A stretch of 64,000 nucleotides of DNA from Thereva unica (Eukaryota > Arthropoda > Insecta > Diptera > Therevidae), in assembly GCA_949987705.1 (NCBI GenBank), contig OX465283.1, positions 157,185,850-157,249,849 of the forward strand. Reading direction: 5' to 3'. Numbering within the stretch: position 1 is the stretch's first letter; each line of letters opens with the position of its first letter. The position numbers and the translations under genes are program-made. The notes beneath the pieces are model-generated. The model was given only the letters and a program-made list of their open reading frames with translations. It had not been told where the DNA came from and ran no database searches. Of this stretch, positions 43,980 to 55,079 are shown in pieces.

Positions 43980-44970
43980 TATAGATGCACTATAAGTGCA
44001 ATTATAGTGCACTTCTGGAGCTCTTTTGGTTTTGCAGCGAGGGATGTGACGGAGTGTGACTCCAAGTGTTTTAAGTGTGGAGCTGCATCGCTTTTGCAGT
44101 GAACGACACTTGTTTCGAGAGGCCAGGACCGGTTCCCCGAAGCAGGCCTTTCAACTGCATTCAGGCAGATCCCCAGTGTCTCAAAAGACTCAAAAGAGGC
44201 TAACGAAACCACCTTGCCTTCCGGCTCCAAGGGCCACCAGCAAGTGTGAAGCACCAAGAGCAACGCAGCGCCGAAAGAATCCTTGCTCGATTCGAGGTAG
44301 TTGCATAGGGTGAAATAACTGAGAGGCAACAAGCCGTAATAAGGTGGGCGTGAATATTTCGCAAACTGGCAACCCAACACCAGAGCTCCGGAGGTCGCTT
44401 GAGGAACCGAATCACCCTTAGGCTAATCGTAGTAGGAAAAGTAACAATCTACTTCCCCTACTACTAAAACCTTTAGCCAAGTGCTGGAAGATCAGATCGT
44501 GATCGCCGTTATCGTCGGAAGTAGTTCAGACGGCACCATTCTGCCTGATAAGTGCAGGAAAATTGAGGTATGCCTCGCGACGATTTTCCTTCCAGTTCGT
44601 CAGGAGCATCGTGCCACTGCTCCTCACTATCGCAATGGCAGATGGCGTCAGAGCCGCGTGAAGCTTTTCGCATGTGCCGATCACAGATCTGTCGATCTCT
44701 TGAAAATAACTATATCCAGAATCGGGGAAGGCTGGTCAGGCTCTAGCCTCAAGGTTGTTATGAGGCAGGAGATCCCGAGTCAATGGAAAGCGCGTTGCTG
44801 CATCTCAGCAGAACCAGCCGAACCTCAGGCTATTCTGGATATTATTCGGTTGAGTAACCCACAACTACATGCGTCATCGTGGAAGCTTACGAGGATCCGA
44901 AAAAGAATGGTAAGGAAATTTCATAGGAAATGGTCCAAGCTTTTCAATTTTGTAAAAAAAAAGTATTGAT
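43980..44970 (+). pseudogene. retrotransposon ORF1 with DUF4780-like domain, partly open
   Basis: The last 162 codons (44481-44969) are open and read LEDQIVIAVIVGSSSDGTI at the start. SLKVVMRQEIPSQWKARCCI, ILDIIRLSNPQLHASSWKL and a basic end follow. This matches the DUF4780 pattern: an IAVIDxSxxDG start, WxGxxLxVVxxxEIP, then ILxxLxxxNPxLxxxxWxxxR. No ATG opens this frame. Upstream (44056-44313) another frame is rich in basic residues and proline, as expected for the disordered N-terminal part of such ORF1s, and ERILARFEVVA then ITERQQAVIRWA add typical linkers. The likely role is nucleic-acid binding for a non-LTR element. It is disrupted and has no neighbouring ORF2. Confidence 0.55.
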
Positions 44971-44974
44971 TAAC

Positions 44975-46345
44975 TACGTATTTTTCAGAGAAAAGGGTGG
45001 TTTAAGTTGAAATTTTAGTGAAATAATTTTTTTTTTACTTTGACGACTCATGACTCCGGACGTTGGTGGGTTAAAACCTTGACTTTTACAGTTTTAGATA
45101 GGTGGGAGTATTCTGCGTAGATTGTTGCCCTATTCATGAATAATAGTCACAAAAATACAGGGTAATATGTAAACCTTTACCAAAAAAATTTCAAAACGCC
45201 CTAGCGGCTAAACCGTTGCAATTTCCTATTTTGACTTCGTTGCCACAGCTCAAAGTGAGGTTATGTTCGAATGTACACATCAACTTAAACCCGGATCAGT
45301 TCAATAGACCGTTCGGTTACAGCACATAAACACTCTCACAAATGAACTGCTCCCTCCAGAAAAATGCATGCACATATCATAATGGTCGAATTTTCTCAAA
45401 ATGATCGTTAGTCTACATAACGGTGTTTGCCGTCAGAGTTACAAAATGTCCATTTGGAATAGTATTCAATAGACCGGCAACAATTCCTTATGTTTGTCTA
45501 TTTCAATGAAATTGATCTACCCGGGGCAAACATATTTAACATTATTTTAAAACGATCTTAAAAACCAGAACATTCCCTTAACAATATAAATTTCATCACT
45601 ATATCTAAAATCGCACGCATGGACTGACTCTTTCTTGATAGAAGCAATTTCTATTAATTAATTTTGTATTTTCACAAAATTTTCAATTAAAAATAATTAT
45701 GCTTAATTATGACACAATTTAAAACTACCAGATTATAACTGTCACTTTTAATGAATACCACACAACAATATGTACTGTTCCACTTTCTATATGCATTTTC
45801 ACTGTTCTAAATTCCACAGTTTTGCTTGTTTATAAAAACCATTAAGATGAAAATGTGCTCTATCGGACATTCATCACGCAATGCTGTTTTAACATTTTGT
45901 GCAATGAAATGATCTCGACTTTCATAAAACTTTTCAATAATTAAAACTCATTGTTGAGATGCGTACACAGAGTGCGGTTGAAGTTATCCCCTGCGTTGGA
46001 TACACGAAACGCTTTCAGATGAAGATGAACTCACGCACTGTCAAAATAGTACGAAATTCATTTTAGACATTTGGTGGGATTCTAGTTGTTGTGTTTTCTT
46101 TATCTAAAAAAAAATTGAAATAAAGTTATGCTAAACATGATATGCATAGAATTTGAACTTGTTTATTCTTGTATTTATTTCAATTTACTTTTATTAAATT
46201 TGTTCTGGTCGTAGCCATGTTGTTAAAAGAGCGATATGTTACAACCACACTCGGATTAAATACACTGAGTGCTGGAGGCTCACACATGGTTTGGCAAATC
46301 TTATCGGTTTCCTGTGCCATATGGTAATACAATGAATGGATATTG
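44975..46345. other. no gene recognised
   Basis: AT-rich sequence with homopolymer runs. No domain, element end or RNA identified. Confidence 0.4.
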
Positions 46346-46349
46346 ATTT

Positions 46350-46620
46350 TAGAACTAGTTATGTCTGTCGATCTTCAGAGCTACACATTCGTCCATGGCT
46401 ACCTCAGCTTGTGTAAAACAATGCCTTAGAAATCTCCAGCGTCTTAGATATCGTAATCGACAGCCTATACCAATTCTCAAATCAGTTTTCGAGCCGCCTG
46501 TATACCAAGCCATAGATCCAAAAGGTGCGATCCATACTACCGGCCTTTTACCTGCAGTCATCAAAGAACTCCCTTGCATTAACAATGGCCCACTAGAAGA
46601 ATTTTGATGGCAGCACAAAC
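46350..46620 (-). pseudogene. LINE RNase H fragment
   Basis: The minus strand reads GSMAWYTGGSKTDLRIGIGCR and, after a frame change, FTQAEVAMDECVAL. These correspond to the first and second RNase H motifs of R1/Jockey/I elements (YTDGSKT..G.G and FQAEx.AIxEC). The catalytic Asp of YTDGS is Gly here. It is a short dead fragment, 1.6 kb upstream of mir-277. Confidence 0.6.
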
Positions 46621-46624
46621 TTTC

Positions 46625-48220
46625 AGGCTTAATATTGTAGAGAATATGTTAGGTCAGGTAACAAAGATCAATAGTTGGAAGAAACTTTGAATTAGTAGAC
46701 TAAATTTCATTCTGGTCTGCTAATCTGGAAAGGAAAGTGACTTTTTCTGATACAATTTTCTACGCATGGCTGATCAATAGGATGATCGATGGATTTTATT
46801 TGAAGTATCTGCTTGGACGATGAATTTCGTTCGAGACATTTATCTTCCGCCATTTTTCAAGTTTGGAAATAAACAAAAGTCACATGGAACAAAAAGGTGA
46901 TAAATACGGTGGATATTGTAATAGTTGGAACTTGTTTTCATAATTTTCGCCTTCGAAACTGCGGAGGTATGCGGTCGCCCATTGACTTTCCCAAGTTAGG
47001 AAACTTTCTTGATGTTCATCCGATATATGTACATGATTTCATGTGCATCTCAAAAAACTGCGACCAACACTTTGTCGATTGAATAGATCGACCGTCTTTG
47101 TCTTCTACGCAGCCGCCACTACTTTTGAAAGCAATGAATAACTCGCCAGAATTGGCTGGCCTTATACGATCGTACACTGAACAGACACCGAACGAACCAA
47201 CTAGGTTTATGGGGAAGGCGTATGGGCAGACTATTTCAAACGATATTTTCAGCAGAATTTTGACAGCTCCTGCGGTGCTAGGACACGAATTCAAAAGATA
47301 ATTTCAAAAAGCAACACCAAAAAGCCTATTAGTATTGACTAGTTCGTTCGTTGGAGTTCGCCCGAGTAAAAGCTCTTTCAAAAAACTTCATCAGACTTCA
47401 AAAGAGAATTAACGAACCTAAGTTTAGTTCGCTCAGCCGCTTATGTAAATTCATCCATTGAACTTTTGAATTACTCCGCCCAATTTGATTCATATGTAGA
47501 TTAAATCGTCATAGATTTTGTCCAATCAGTTCGAAGGTAGTTACTTCGCGGCCACGTTTAAACTCATTTACAAGCTCATATGAGCTTATGCGTCATGAAC
47601 TCACTGATGATCCCTTTCGACGTTAAGTCTTTTGTTTAATCATCGCAAAACATTCATTTTTCATAGCTGACAATTTAACAGGAGTCTAGTGACAGTTCAC
47701 GCTTACTGAAAGCTTATATTGACGCTGCAAGCGTCATCTCGTTAATTTTCAAAGGACCGATATAAAGAAACAAGCAATATCCCTTAATGAATATTAGTTA
47801 TAAAACGCACAATTATTTATCATTAATTATTTTAAGTATTATAGTACATTCACTCTAGTTGGATAGATACACAAACTTATGTTAAGAAACTTTTTTTGTA
47901 CAAAATCATAGTCCCAGCAATTCGCTTTTTTTAATCAAAATCAATCTTCGAAATCTAGAAACATTGCTTCACGTTTCCCCCACCAATAATAAATAGTATG
48001 TAATAATAATGCGAATATTAAATTCTCACAATATAGTCACACAATTGTACCACCAAAAAAATAATTTATCACTAATATAATTATTGTAAAATTTTCGAAC
48101 GTTTTAAGTTGTTGCTAATATTTGCTGAATATAAAAAGGCAGAGTTAAAATAAAAAGTTACGGTGGCGTCGTTTATGATTAGTGGACGTTCGATGAGTCG
48201 TTTGGGTGCAAAATACATTT
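46625..48220. other. no gene recognised, upstream flank of mir-277
   Basis: No transposon is recognised. Increasingly AT-rich towards the mir-277 hairpin. Confidence 0.4.
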
Positions 48221-48229
48221 ATTACATAA

Positions 48230-48320
48230 GTTTTGGAGTGCGTGTCAGGTGTGCATTTACATTTTTGTATATTTGGTTGTAAATGCACTATCTGGTACGA
48301 CATTCCATGACAGACACTCT
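48230..48320 (+). ncRNA. microRNA mir-277 hairpin
   Basis: The 3p arm at 48280-48302 matches insect miR-277 as I remember it over 23 nt (seed AAATGCA, then CTATCTGGTACG). The 5p arm at 48241-48261 (CGTGTCAGG...) pairs with it. The inner stem is GTGCATTTACA/TGTAAATGCAC with a loop of about 16 nt. The downstream ACATTCCA also agrees with the fly precursor as I recall it. In Drosophila miR-277 acts mainly on branched-chain amino-acid catabolism genes and is loaded largely into AGO2. The 5p arm carries base changes relative to Drosophila as I remember it, which fits a related but different species. Flanks are unique AT-rich sequence. Confidence 0.98.
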
Positions 48321-48324
48321 GCGG

Positions 48325-49285
48325 TTAAATTAGTCTTAAATATTTTTATTTGAATTTTTAAATTTTGTAATTGAAAAAAAAAGAAAACATTTTTTTTAAT
48401 ATATTTTGGAAATATTTCTTGTCTTTTATTTCATTGATTACACCAATTGTTCGTTGTGTTTGGAACGCCTTTTTACTTAACTACGTTGTAGAATTAAGAA
48501 GATGGTACCAGAATTGTTCTAGAGGATTCGATTGATAACATCATGTAAAGGGTTTACAGAAATAAATTGGTCAATGGACTCGGAATATTGGACTCACTTG
48601 ATCCAGTCGTCCTGTAGAAGTTCGGTTCATGTGATAGACAAAGTGGGCTTTGCATAACACTAGATCGTGCTATCTTTGTAGAGCTTTCTGTGCTAATTTC
48701 AGAAATAAAATTCTTAGCCCGAAACAGGCACAAATTGCATCAAAACGCCTATTTGACACCCCAATGAGATACAGTACGCTTGAGTTAAAATTCGTATTTT
48801 CCAAATGCAGCCCGCTGCAGGCACGTATCAAAGACGCGCAGAATAGTCCAGGTGAAGCGCGATACCCTCAAACTTTTCTAAACTAAAATTTAAAATGAAA
48901 ATAATAAAGATAGATTAGAGCCTCGTGCGTAAACCAATAGTGATACTTTCAATATTAATGAGACACATCTAAAAACGAATTAAATCGTATTTATATTGAG
49001 TATCATGTTGATCGATTACGACACACATTCATACCTCTAAGAGTGGCGTGCATAACTCTTTCGCGGAAGCATTTTAAAATGTCTGTGCCTGTAGCAGGAG
49101 CGTGCATGCGCAGTGTGCCAGATGTATTTTTTAATTTTTTGGAATCTGGAGCATCTAGAATCCCTCCAACGGTATCAATTTCTAGTCGACTCTAGTCGAT
49201 TCCTCCCTTCTCCAACGAGGGTTTAGTAGATTTGCGGCCGTGCCAATGATGCCTGCAAAACAGTTTTTGGATGGATTTGTAGAGG
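48325..49285. other. no gene recognised between mir-277 and gypsy remnant
   Basis: AT-rich sequence with short frames. GTCGACTCTAGTCGATTCC (49186-49203 region) is a small imperfect direct repeat of CTAGTCGA. No family assignment. Confidence 0.4.
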
Positions 49286-49289
49286 ATTG

Positions 49290-49760
49290 CACATTTGCTA
49301 TTACACCTGAATCTCAAGAAGACCTCATTGATTCCCTGTATGTTCTCAGCAAACAGATATTTGCTTCAGAAGCATGATTCCTTAAATTTTCATGATAATA
49401 AATCTCCAATTGAAGCTTTCAAGCTTCCGAATAATAGATTTGACCATACCCATATGGTTATAGTGGGACCCCTACTCCCATTTCGTGGATACTCTTATAT
49501 CTTAACGATAGTCGATAGATTCCCACGCTGGCCTGAAGCATGCCTAAATCGAGACATGTTAGCTTCAACAGTGGCAAAAGATTCGTCACAGAATTCGTCC
49601 CACTTGAGATCACAACAGGTACGCAGCTCAAATCGAAACTGTTCAATGAAGTTGCTAAATTACTCTAATTACTCATCGAATTCGGACGACCACCTATCAT
49701 CCACAGGAAAACGGGATGGTTAAACGGCAACTAAAAACATTCTTAATGGTGAGGGACAGT
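49290..49760 (+). pseudogene. Ty3/gypsy integrase fragment
   Basis: The + frame reads FHDNKSPIEAFKLPNNRFDHTHMVIVGPLLPFRGYSYILTIVDRFPRWPEA. This has the DIVGPLP and LTxVDRFxRWPEA motifs of gypsy-type integrase (the first catalytic Asp lies in IVDRF; the preceding D of HIDIVG is lost). After a frameshift, IEFGRPPIIHRKTGW corresponds to the R..AYHPQxNG motif. Protease, RT and LTRs are not found nearby. It is a dead integrase scrap lying between mir-277 and mir-34. Confidence 0.8.
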
Positions 49761-49938
49761 AAGGCAATACATCCCAGACAACCTGTTTAAAAGAATGTCT
49801 ACGTGTCAGGAGCCCTAAAGAACGCCTAGCACGTTTTCATACGAGCCGGTCGTGTTCGGAAACTTTTCGAACCTCCATATGAAGTAATCAAACGATTTCG
49901 AAAACATTTCGTTGCCAAATTGAACGGATCGAATAATA

Positions 49939-50167
49939 GGTGGTATTCTCGTTGGCGGGTGACGTGACTACGAAGTACGCGGTAGTATGAAACTGTCGAT
50001 AGTAACACACGTATCGAGGAATATGTCACTTCACACGTAACCTTGCGACAATAAAATACGAAATTTGTCGATTTGCTCGCCAGAAATCTGTTAGACTAAC
50101 AATGAGAATACCAATTTGAGTTCGAAGTGACACAATTGTCACGTCACCCGACAACGAGAATAAGGCC
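49939..50167. mobile_element. short inverted-repeat MITE (about 229 bp)
   Basis: TATTCTCGTTGGCGGGTGAC (from 49944) is inverted as GTCACCCGACAACGAGAATA (to 50162), allowing two differences. GAGAATACC, the complement of the left tip, also occurs internally near 50104. A related end (CATCACTCGACAACGAAAAT) lies alone at about 55738-55757. I could not define a clear target duplication, so the superfamily is open. It has no coding capacity. Confidence 0.6.
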
Positions 50168-50169
50168 GA

Positions 50170-51240
50170 ATATATTGAATGGCGATGAAGAAGAATCTGC
50201 GTTTAAACACGATCATTGACATATTGAAGAATCATCAGGATTTTCATTTTTGCAGCTGAAATATATTATTAATTTAGTTTGTGTTAATGTAATAAAATAA
50301 CGTTTAAAAAATAAATGATAATTAAACTAAAACGTTCTTTTGATAATTTTGATAAATAAAATAAAAAAGTACTATATAATGTTTACAAGATGACGGAGAC
50401 ATCAATTCCAAATGGGGACGTTCTTTGAAATATGTTCAGCTCGTGATTTTTTTGGTATAAATGATCGGCCAAATCAATCTTCAATCCAAAGATGTAATGT
50501 GATCTAAAACCATTCGATTTTATTTTATTTTGAAAAGTCGAGTGTATGCCAATAATCCACAAACAGCAAATGAACAATACTCAAGTTGCAATTCGTGAAA
50601 TAACTTCAGCAACATGTCGAAAAGTTAATGGAAATTTCGATATTCGAATTGATTGATGCCTGCAGACGCATTCGGGATGGACATTGGTTTGTTCAACGTA
50701 TAATTGAAATGGAATGGAAAACGGCTTGAAAATTTGCACAAAGTTTGCGTTTTAATAAAATTAACATGTGGGGCACATAGAGAAGTTAGAGAGAAATTGA
50801 CTTACAGTAACTCAAAAATGTGTTGCAATATTCTGGATATTATTGGTTTTGTAACAATTATTCAAATTATTTGTCCTAAACTAATTACGCAAAGATTGGA
50901 CGCTGGATGACTAGGATAATGTAGTTTTTAGTAAAATAAGAAGAAGAAAAGCAAAACAACTATTTCAATTAATTGGCAAAGGCTGTCATGTTCCTACCGT
51001 CTAATTTTTGGCTATTCCCGAAACTTAAACCGCTGCGAGGACGTCGTTTCAACAAGTTTTTGAAGAAGGGATAACTTTGAAGGGGATGAAATAAATTTAG
51101 AAGAATCATAAGCCGTTTGTGTTTTATTTAAAAAGTTTTACTAATTTTCGATCGCGGTAGATCAAGTCGACTTTATCGTAGTCTATAGTGTGAACCGTAA
51201 TGGTTTTTTGAAGCTGTAGAGAAACTAAACACCTAGTAGA
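50170..51240. other. no gene recognised
   Basis: AT-rich sequence; nothing recognisable until RTE-C similarity begins at about 51245. Confidence 0.4.
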
Positions 51241-51244
51241 ACTG

Positions 51245-52230
51245 CCGAAAATTGCAAAGGTGTAAAGTCAGAATAGATGCAGCAATCAGAATAAATAATA
51301 GAGGGTTAAGGCAAGGTGACAAACTCTGCTGCTTGTTATTCAAGGCGGTCCTGGAAAGTGCGGTTATATCTTTCACAAACCGGCGACCAATATTCAGCAT
51401 CGTAACGACGAAAACCGACGACGCAAATTTTATTAACGTTGTTACGACGAAAACTCAAATAGAGAATCACCTGTCAGCCGATAGATTAATGCAAGAAGTT
51501 TACTTTTGAGGGTTTTTGCCACTGCTATACGGTATCAGCTGATTTTATTTTTATTTGAAAATTAATAAAAAATGTTACGTTTCCAGATAAGCCGATTCAA
51601 GACTGTGGCGGGTGAACAGCAGCATAACAAGGATATAAATATTTTTTTAAATTTTCGTTCAGTGACATACTTCACTACAAATCCACTTGTTAGAACGGGA
51701 AAGTTATAACAAAAGACAATGATACGTCATTGTATCAAGAAAAACCAAATTTAAACTTTACACAATATTAATAAGAAGGTCTTACTATAGGTTTCGGAGT
51801 GTGGGCATTGATGAACGCAGACGAAGCATCGGAGGAATGGTTCGGAAGTAAAATCCTGCCTTCGGTTTCTAAAGGAATACAGATAGATGGCATTTGGAGA
51901 AAAAGATACAACTCAGAGTTGTTTGAAACCAAATCGTAAAATTCCGAATTGGTCAAAGTGATCAGAATAAACAGACTAGAGGGATTGGTCATGCCGAACG
52001 AGGTACGGAACGGAATTCGACAAAAATAGTGCTGGGGAAAGGTAAAGACAAGAAAATGGAGGGTAGAGCACCCTAAGAAAAGATATGTAGACTACACCGA
52101 AGAAGAAATAAGATAATTAAGAAAAGAAAACTGAAAAAGACGGGCCAGACATCGAAAATCATGGAGGCGAGCCCTGGAGTAAGCCATGGCCAACCAATAG
52201 GTTTTGGACCTCTGGATGATGATGATAGAT
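51245..52230 (+). pseudogene. RTE-C retrotransposon copy, decayed
   Basis: Starts within the RT: INNRGLRQGDKLCCLLFKAVLES (the GLRQGD motif). After deletions it continues with RKRYNSELFETK (about 51900-51935), RINRLEGLVMPNE and HPKKRYVDYTEEEI. These align with RRYNSELYEI, KINRLRWIGHIQ and RPKKGYIDDVEDDL of the RTE-C copy at 16510. It ends in LWMMM, that is the GATGATGATGAT tail at 52213-52225. Frameshifts are numerous. It lies in the mir-277 to mir-34 interval. Confidence 0.7.
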
Positions 52231-52234
52231 ATTA

Positions 52235-53064
52235 GTAATATGTTTTGCTATGGAAGAAAATAAAATAAAATTTCAGAGCTTAATTCCTTTTTACATTTGC
52301 GCCTTGGACTAGATTCAATTGCAATAGAACGCTAGTTAGTTACGCACGCACTCCGCAATATTCAGCAAATGAACGTCTGTAGCTGAAGAAGTCAATTGCG
52401 CACGCAAAGTGAATTATTGACAGCACTCTTAGTTTATAGTTAATATATTTTATATTTGTCATTTTTAAAACAATTCAATTTTAAATTCAAAATAAAAATG
52501 TGAAAAATAAATGCAAGGATCTGTTTTTCTTCTTATTTAATTTAACTTTTAGATGATGATCACAATTGAATCAGGAAGATTTGAAGGTACATAGAAGATG
52601 AAGAAGATAAAATTATTAAAAATTATTATTCTTTTTATTCAATCAACAACAAAACTAATCTTTTTATCAAAAATATTATCTTGCTTATAAAAGGCTTGGA
52701 TAAATGCAGGACTTAAGAGGAAATGTAGCAAAGACAAGATCAGAGATATTTTCTATAATTTTTAAAGTAAGAAAATATTTCCCCGAAAACTATGCAAATA
52801 CAAGCAAGATGTATGCAATTTCGAAATAATAACAAAATATGAGCGTTTTTTTTGTTTATGATTTTACTTGTACATTGCATCTCAAAAATGGAAATGATGA
52901 TGTCTAAATATCGTTATTCTCTGCAATGCAACAATTTAAAAATGCCTTAATAGATATTAAAGTATGTATGTATAAATAATAAAATAAACAGTTTTTTCGC
53001 AGCTTTAATATTTTCATTTGTTTGCTTAATATATGTATTCAATGTAAATCTTTATTTTTCACAG
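52235..53064. other. no gene recognised, upstream flank of mir-34
   Basis: AT-rich sequence without a transposon match. It ends in the acceptor CTTTATTTTTCACAG (AG at 53063-53064). Confidence 0.4.
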
Positions 53065-53189
53065 AAATTGGCTCATAATTTTAAAATTAAAATTGGATTT
53101 GTCCTGAAAACATATTTTTATTAAAATTCATTCTACGCAATTTTCAGTGATTAAAATTGCAATCCAAGGGGACAAGGTCAAAATATCAG
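53065..53189 (+). other. candidate non-coding exon directly upstream of mir-34
   Basis: The block is bounded by acceptor TTTATTTTTCACAG (ending 53064) or, alternatively, CGCAATTTTCAG (ending 53147). On the other side is a perfect consensus donor ATCAG|GTAAGT (GT at 53190-53191). The mir-34 hairpin begins about 55 nt into the following intron, an arrangement expected for an intronic miRNA in a long non-coding host RNA. No coding frame of note. Confidence 0.5.
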
Positions 53190-53239
53190 GTAAGTAATCA
53201 AATTGCTCTTTTTCGCTGCTAAAAGAAAATTCAATTTTT

Positions 53240-53336
53240 GCAATACGGCTCTGCGCTTTGGCAGTGTGGTTAGCTGGTTGTGTGCATTTAAACAACAGCC
53301 ACTATCCGCCCTGCCGCTGCGACAAGCTTGATTCGA
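53240..53336 (+). ncRNA. microRNA mir-34 hairpin
   Basis: The 5p arm at 53259-53282 matches fly miR-34 as I remember it over 24 nt (seed GGCAGTG, then GGTTAGCTGG). The 3p arm from about 53296 (CAGCCACTATC...CTGCCGC) pairs with it, leaving a short loop (GCATTTAAACAA). The bases after the 3p arm (GCGACAAGC) also agree with the Drosophila precursor as I recall it. miR-34 is the ancient bilaterian member of the cluster; in flies it is linked to neuronal ageing and ecdysone/juvenile-hormone timing. The loop differs from Drosophila while both arms are conserved. It lies 5 kb downstream of mir-277 on the same strand. Confidence 0.98.
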
Positions 53337-53671
53337 CAAATAATTTAATGAAAATATTAAAAAAACAATAATTTCGAAAATACTGTACAAAAGGGAAAAG
53401 AAAAATCTATAAATTAATCGTTAAAGAATATGCAATAGCAACCAGAAATTCTCCGCTAGAGGGAAATTTCTTCCAACGTTACTGTACTGATATGTGCAAT
53501 ACAAAAAAGGTGTTAAATACTGGGTGCACCAGCAGCGCGACCAGTTGTGAATAGGAAAAGCAAAATAATAATAGTATTGTAATAAATTTATATTTTTATT
53601 TTTGTTCAATAAAAATAGATAACTCATCAGAAAAATGAGAAAAATATAATCATTTTATATTTGAGTCGAAG

Positions 53672-54310
53672 ATGGATCTAACCCTTGACCGAAGGCAGAC
53701 AAGGTTACCTAATCTCCTGGTTTGGAAGGCCAAGGAAGAAAACGCCCTGGCAAAAACTATACTAAGAGTCAAATCGTCGCAATTGCTGCACGTAAAAAGT
53801 GTATTACATCAGCAGAAGCAGGGGAAAGCGTGGAGACCTATATTAACCATGTGGTTCTGCCAGAAAAGTTAGTTTATTTCTTCAGCTATTACAGCTAAAA
53901 TTGAACGAGAAACGAAGCATTGCATCTCATCTTGATAATTTCTCGAGCATTGTCGAGAAATTTAATTGAATTGGTATCAAATTAGAGAATACTGAAGGGG
54001 GTTTACTAAAGTCCTACGAGAGTTTCGAGGTTGCTATCGAGTCGATAGATGTCCTGTCTAGTATTACTAACCTAAAAATCAAATTTCTGGATGGTGGACC
54101 CCGAAAGAAAACAGAAACGCAACCAGAGGAAAGCGGTCTAAACGAAGTTAACGAACGACACACCGTAAAATCAATATCATCAGAAGTGATAACGGCAGAG
54201 AATATGTGAACCGTGAATTCTCGAACCACCTAAAGTAATATGGAATAAAACATCAGTTAACAGTGCTACACACACCTCGGTAGAATGGTGTTGCGAAATG
54301 TGCCAACCTT
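53672..54310 (+). pseudogene. Ty1/copia remnant: gag joined to integrase
   Basis: Frame-shifted + reading gives TILRVKSSQLLHVKS, then LNERRSIASHLDNFSSIVEKF and GGLLKSYESFEVAIESIDVL. These are copia-type Gag (UBN2-like) signatures (ARATI...S.L.HV, SxxSHLxxFxxIVEKL, LPESYEVxVTALE). Within 80 bp this is followed by IIRSDNGREYVNREFSNHL and YGIKHQLTVLHTPR, the integrase block RSDNGxEY...GIxHQxTxPYTPxQNG. The zinc knuckle, protease and start of integrase are therefore deleted. No LTR was recognised. Non-functional; it begins about 340 bp after mir-34. Confidence 0.8.
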
Positions 54311-54679
54311 CACTGCCCCTTCTTACTTAGGGTTCGTCCCGAACACAGCTTCCTTCCAGGCCCCGTTTTTACCGATCTAACCTTTATGGATGCGATAGAT
54401 GATATCCCTTAACCTCGTGATGACAGTGGAGGGTCTCTTCCATTTCCTTTTTAGTTATGGCGATTTGCCTTTTATTCGTCGAGTAGAAAACTCGACTCGA
54501 TCGCATTATTTAAATCCAGATCGGTTGGAACCCCTTAGACCCTGTGGCAAACTTCTCAGCAAAAGAGGAATTCACCAGGATACACTATGGTCTATGTTCT
54601 TCCATTCGGAACTGAAGATTTTTCGATTTCCCAACTCTTGAACAACCTACATACAGCTGACCGTGAAATGACACTTATT

Positions 54680-55075
54680 TGGCAAAATTCTTTCGCCATA
54701 TTGGTCCCGAAATTTAAAATTTATAAGTTTTGATCATAAATTTCTTATTTGCTACCTTAAAAACGTTCAGATATCGATTTGCATTGCAATCGGAATACAA
54801 TTGCAAAAATTCATCCGCCATATTGGCGCGGCCATTTTGAATTTATAAGTTCTGATCATAAATTCGTCATGTTAAAGTTCTGATCATAGTTTTCATGGAA
54901 ATCGGAAGACAGTAGGCAAATTCAATTGGCCACTTTGAATTTCGGTCATATTTCGGCGGCCAAGCATATATACAGCAACTTTCTTTTATTAATATAGATT
55001 TTTACCAATAACTTCACTAGTCACTAGTGGCCGCCATATTAGATTTAAAATGACGGCACACAGCTTACACAGAAA
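54680..55075. repeat. dispersed repeat with GGCCATTTTGAATTT modules
   Basis: Contains imperfect repeats of GGCCATTTTGAATTTATAAG and TTCTGATCATAAATT, and GGCCACTTTGAATTTCGGTC, matching 34709-34747. It ends around ATTAATATAGATTTTTA. It is non-coding and probably the remains of a DNA element family; the boundaries are not defined. Confidence 0.45.
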
Positions 55076-55079
55076 ATTT

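Noticed and set aside
43979..44415. three overlapping minus-strand frames opposite the ORF1 remnant
   Set aside because: They are antisense to the DUF4780-like ORF1, which explains the open frames.
53240..53336. tRNA or generic stem-loop at the GGCAGTG sequence
   Set aside because: Replaced by the specific match to mir-34.
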